Of a DNA stretch of 64,000 nt, positions 63,458-64,000 are shown piece by piece. How positions within the stretch are numbered: the stretch's first letter is position 1; each line of letters begins with the position of its first letter. A model generated the notes under the pieces. It did no database searches, was not told the DNA's origin, and saw only the letters and a list, made by a program, of their open reading frames with translations. The stretch comes from Portibacter lacus (GTDB lineage: Bacteria; Bacteroidota; Bacteroidia; Chitinophagales; Saprospiraceae), in NCBI RefSeq assembly GCF_021533215.1, contig NZ_JAJNKA010000021.1, forward strand, positions 1 to 64,000, read 5' to 3'. The position numbers and the translations under genes are program-made.

Positions 63458-63661
63458 TTACTCTTTCTTCTTTTTTGATTTGTTTATCGTCATAATAGAA
63501 ATTATAACTCCTCCAATTTGGAAAAGTACAAATGACAAAATCACAAGAAGATAGACATATTTGCTACTATAATGATTTGAACTCTTGAAAAGAAAATAAG
63601 CATGATACACCACAAACATAATTAATCCACTCAAAACTGACTTTAATGATATATACTTCAT
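63458..63661 (-). CDS. Small two-helix membrane protein, 67 residues
   Basis: ATG at 63661 opens 67 codons: helix 1 (LSGLIMFVVYHAYFLF), a polar loop, helix 2 (YVYLLVILSFVLFQIGGVII) and a very basic tail (NKSKKKKE). It begins 2 bases after the stop of the Gly-zipper peptide gene, so it is translationally coupled with it. A longer frame to 63826 would only run through the peptide gene in another frame. The size, topology and coupling resemble immunity proteins of class II-type bacteriocins, but no homology is seen. Confidence 0.65.
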   Translation of the reverse strand: MKYISLKSVLSGLIMFVVYHAYFLFKSSNHYSSKYVYLLVILSFVLFQIGGVIISIMTINKSKKKKE

Positions 63662-63663
63662 TT

Positions 63664-64000
63664 CTAACATGTTATTGCTCCCCAAATGCTTCCAAGAACT
63701 CCACCAACTACTCCCCCAACTAATGCAGCTGGGGCTGCTCCAGTGCAACCAGAGAAAATGCAAGCAGAAATTCCCCCTCCAACAGCACCTGTAACTATTC
63801 CTCCAACTACATTGTCTCTCATACAACTGTTATAAGATCTGTTTGAACTTTCGGAATTAGAACCCTCAAATGAGTTAACGTAGTCCTGAAATTCAAGACT
63901 AGCTTGTAAATAAGACGCTCGCGCAATTGACAATACTTGTCTTAATCCCTCTTTTTCAAAACTTGCATTGTACTTTACATAAATTGTAAATAATTTTAAA
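63664..64000 (-). CDS. Gly-zipper, Cys-containing peptide, 3' part; start lies outside the window
   Basis: The frame is open to the right edge, with 111 residues visible and no ATG; an internal TTG at 63933 is not a likely start. The N-terminal half is polar (YNASFEKEGLRQVLSIARA, LEFQDYVNSFEGSNSESSN). The C-terminal 50 residues are Gly/Ala/Val-rich with Gly-zipper spacing (CMRDNVVGGIVTGAVGGG, ALVGGVVGGVLGSIWGAITC) and four Cys. This resembles a membrane-inserting peptide such as a class II bacteriocin-like precursor, with a coupled small membrane gene. A leader or processing site cannot be judged from what is visible. Confidence 0.6.
   Translation of the reverse strand, partial: LKLFTIYVKYNASFEKEGLRQVLSIARASYLQASLEFQDYVNSFEGSNSESSNRSYNSCMRDNVVGGIVTGAVGGGISACIFSGCTGAAPAALVGGVVGGVLGSIWGAITC

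Noticed and set aside
63662-63826. Upstream extension of the 67-residue membrane protein
   Set aside because: The extra part is a Trp/Ser/Cys-rich shadow of the Gly-zipper peptide in another frame.
63664-63933. TTG at 63933 as the start of the Gly-zipper peptide
   Set aside because: The frame is open and sensible all the way to the window edge, so the gene is simply cut by it.
57402-64000. Insertion sequence or prophage
   Set aside because: No transposase, integrase or phage structural gene is visible; repeats lack terminal inverted repeats with target duplications.

Overview
The window is AT-rich chromosomal DNA from a gliding, type IX secretion-capable member of the Bacteroidota. The evidence is the gliding genes gldH, gldE and gldD, a T9SS C-terminal sorting domain, FecR/sigma/TonB-receptor signalling cassettes, a BamA-like protein, and promoters of the TAnnTTTG type. 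A large paralogous family of about 505-residue helical-repeat proteins at the right end reminds me of Saprospiraceae-like genomes, but that placement is only an inference. There are no rRNA, tRNA, CRISPR or insertion-sequence features that I can support.

Layout. 0.4-3.4 kb: asnS, then a yceI/MarR pair on the minus strand. 3.4-6.9 kb: a xylose operon (regulator-xylB-xylA) whose promoter carries a perfect 10-bp inverted repeat. 7-12.1 kb: methylmalonyl-CoA epimerase, a TSUP permease, a sigma factor with a membrane TPR partner, and an outer-membrane barrel protein. 12.1-15.8 kb: a frameshifted gene, gldH-dnaJ-grpE, a TlpA-like thioredoxin and dodecin. 15.9-25.2 kb: GH20 hexosaminidase plus a double SGNH esterase, facing a sigma/HExxH lipoprotein/FecR/TonB-receptor operon, then a four-repeat lipoprotein. 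25.4-39 kb: a plus-strand housekeeping run (PP2C phosphatase, TM2/SHOCT, CBS, BamA-like, nadK, secA, SPOR protein, rodA, tgt, lptF/G-type permease). 39.3-44.8 kb: sigma factor, mutY-ssb-gldE-gldD, and recA. 45.5-52 kb: TRIC channel, DUF4920, Gfo/Idh oxidoreductase and a 1223-residue multidomain c-type cytochrome/sugar-dehydrogenase/DUF1080 lipoprotein. 52-57.4 kb: membrane protein, DUF1801, T9SS cargo protein, pabB and pabC.

57.4-64 kb is clearly different: gene-poor, rich in hairpins and broken genes. It holds two 504/505-residue paralogues (different first ~80 residues, near-identical remainder), a third tail fragment, and on the opposite strand three separate places where a small Gly/Ala-rich or otherwise short peptide end is followed at once by a tiny membrane protein. 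Only the last is intact in the window, and it runs off the right edge. These loci, the broken outer-membrane gene, the dispersed hairpin repeats and the GGAGTT/AACTCC palindromes are the best candidates here for something undescribed. A peptide/immunity-like arrangement is my working hypothesis and is not shown.
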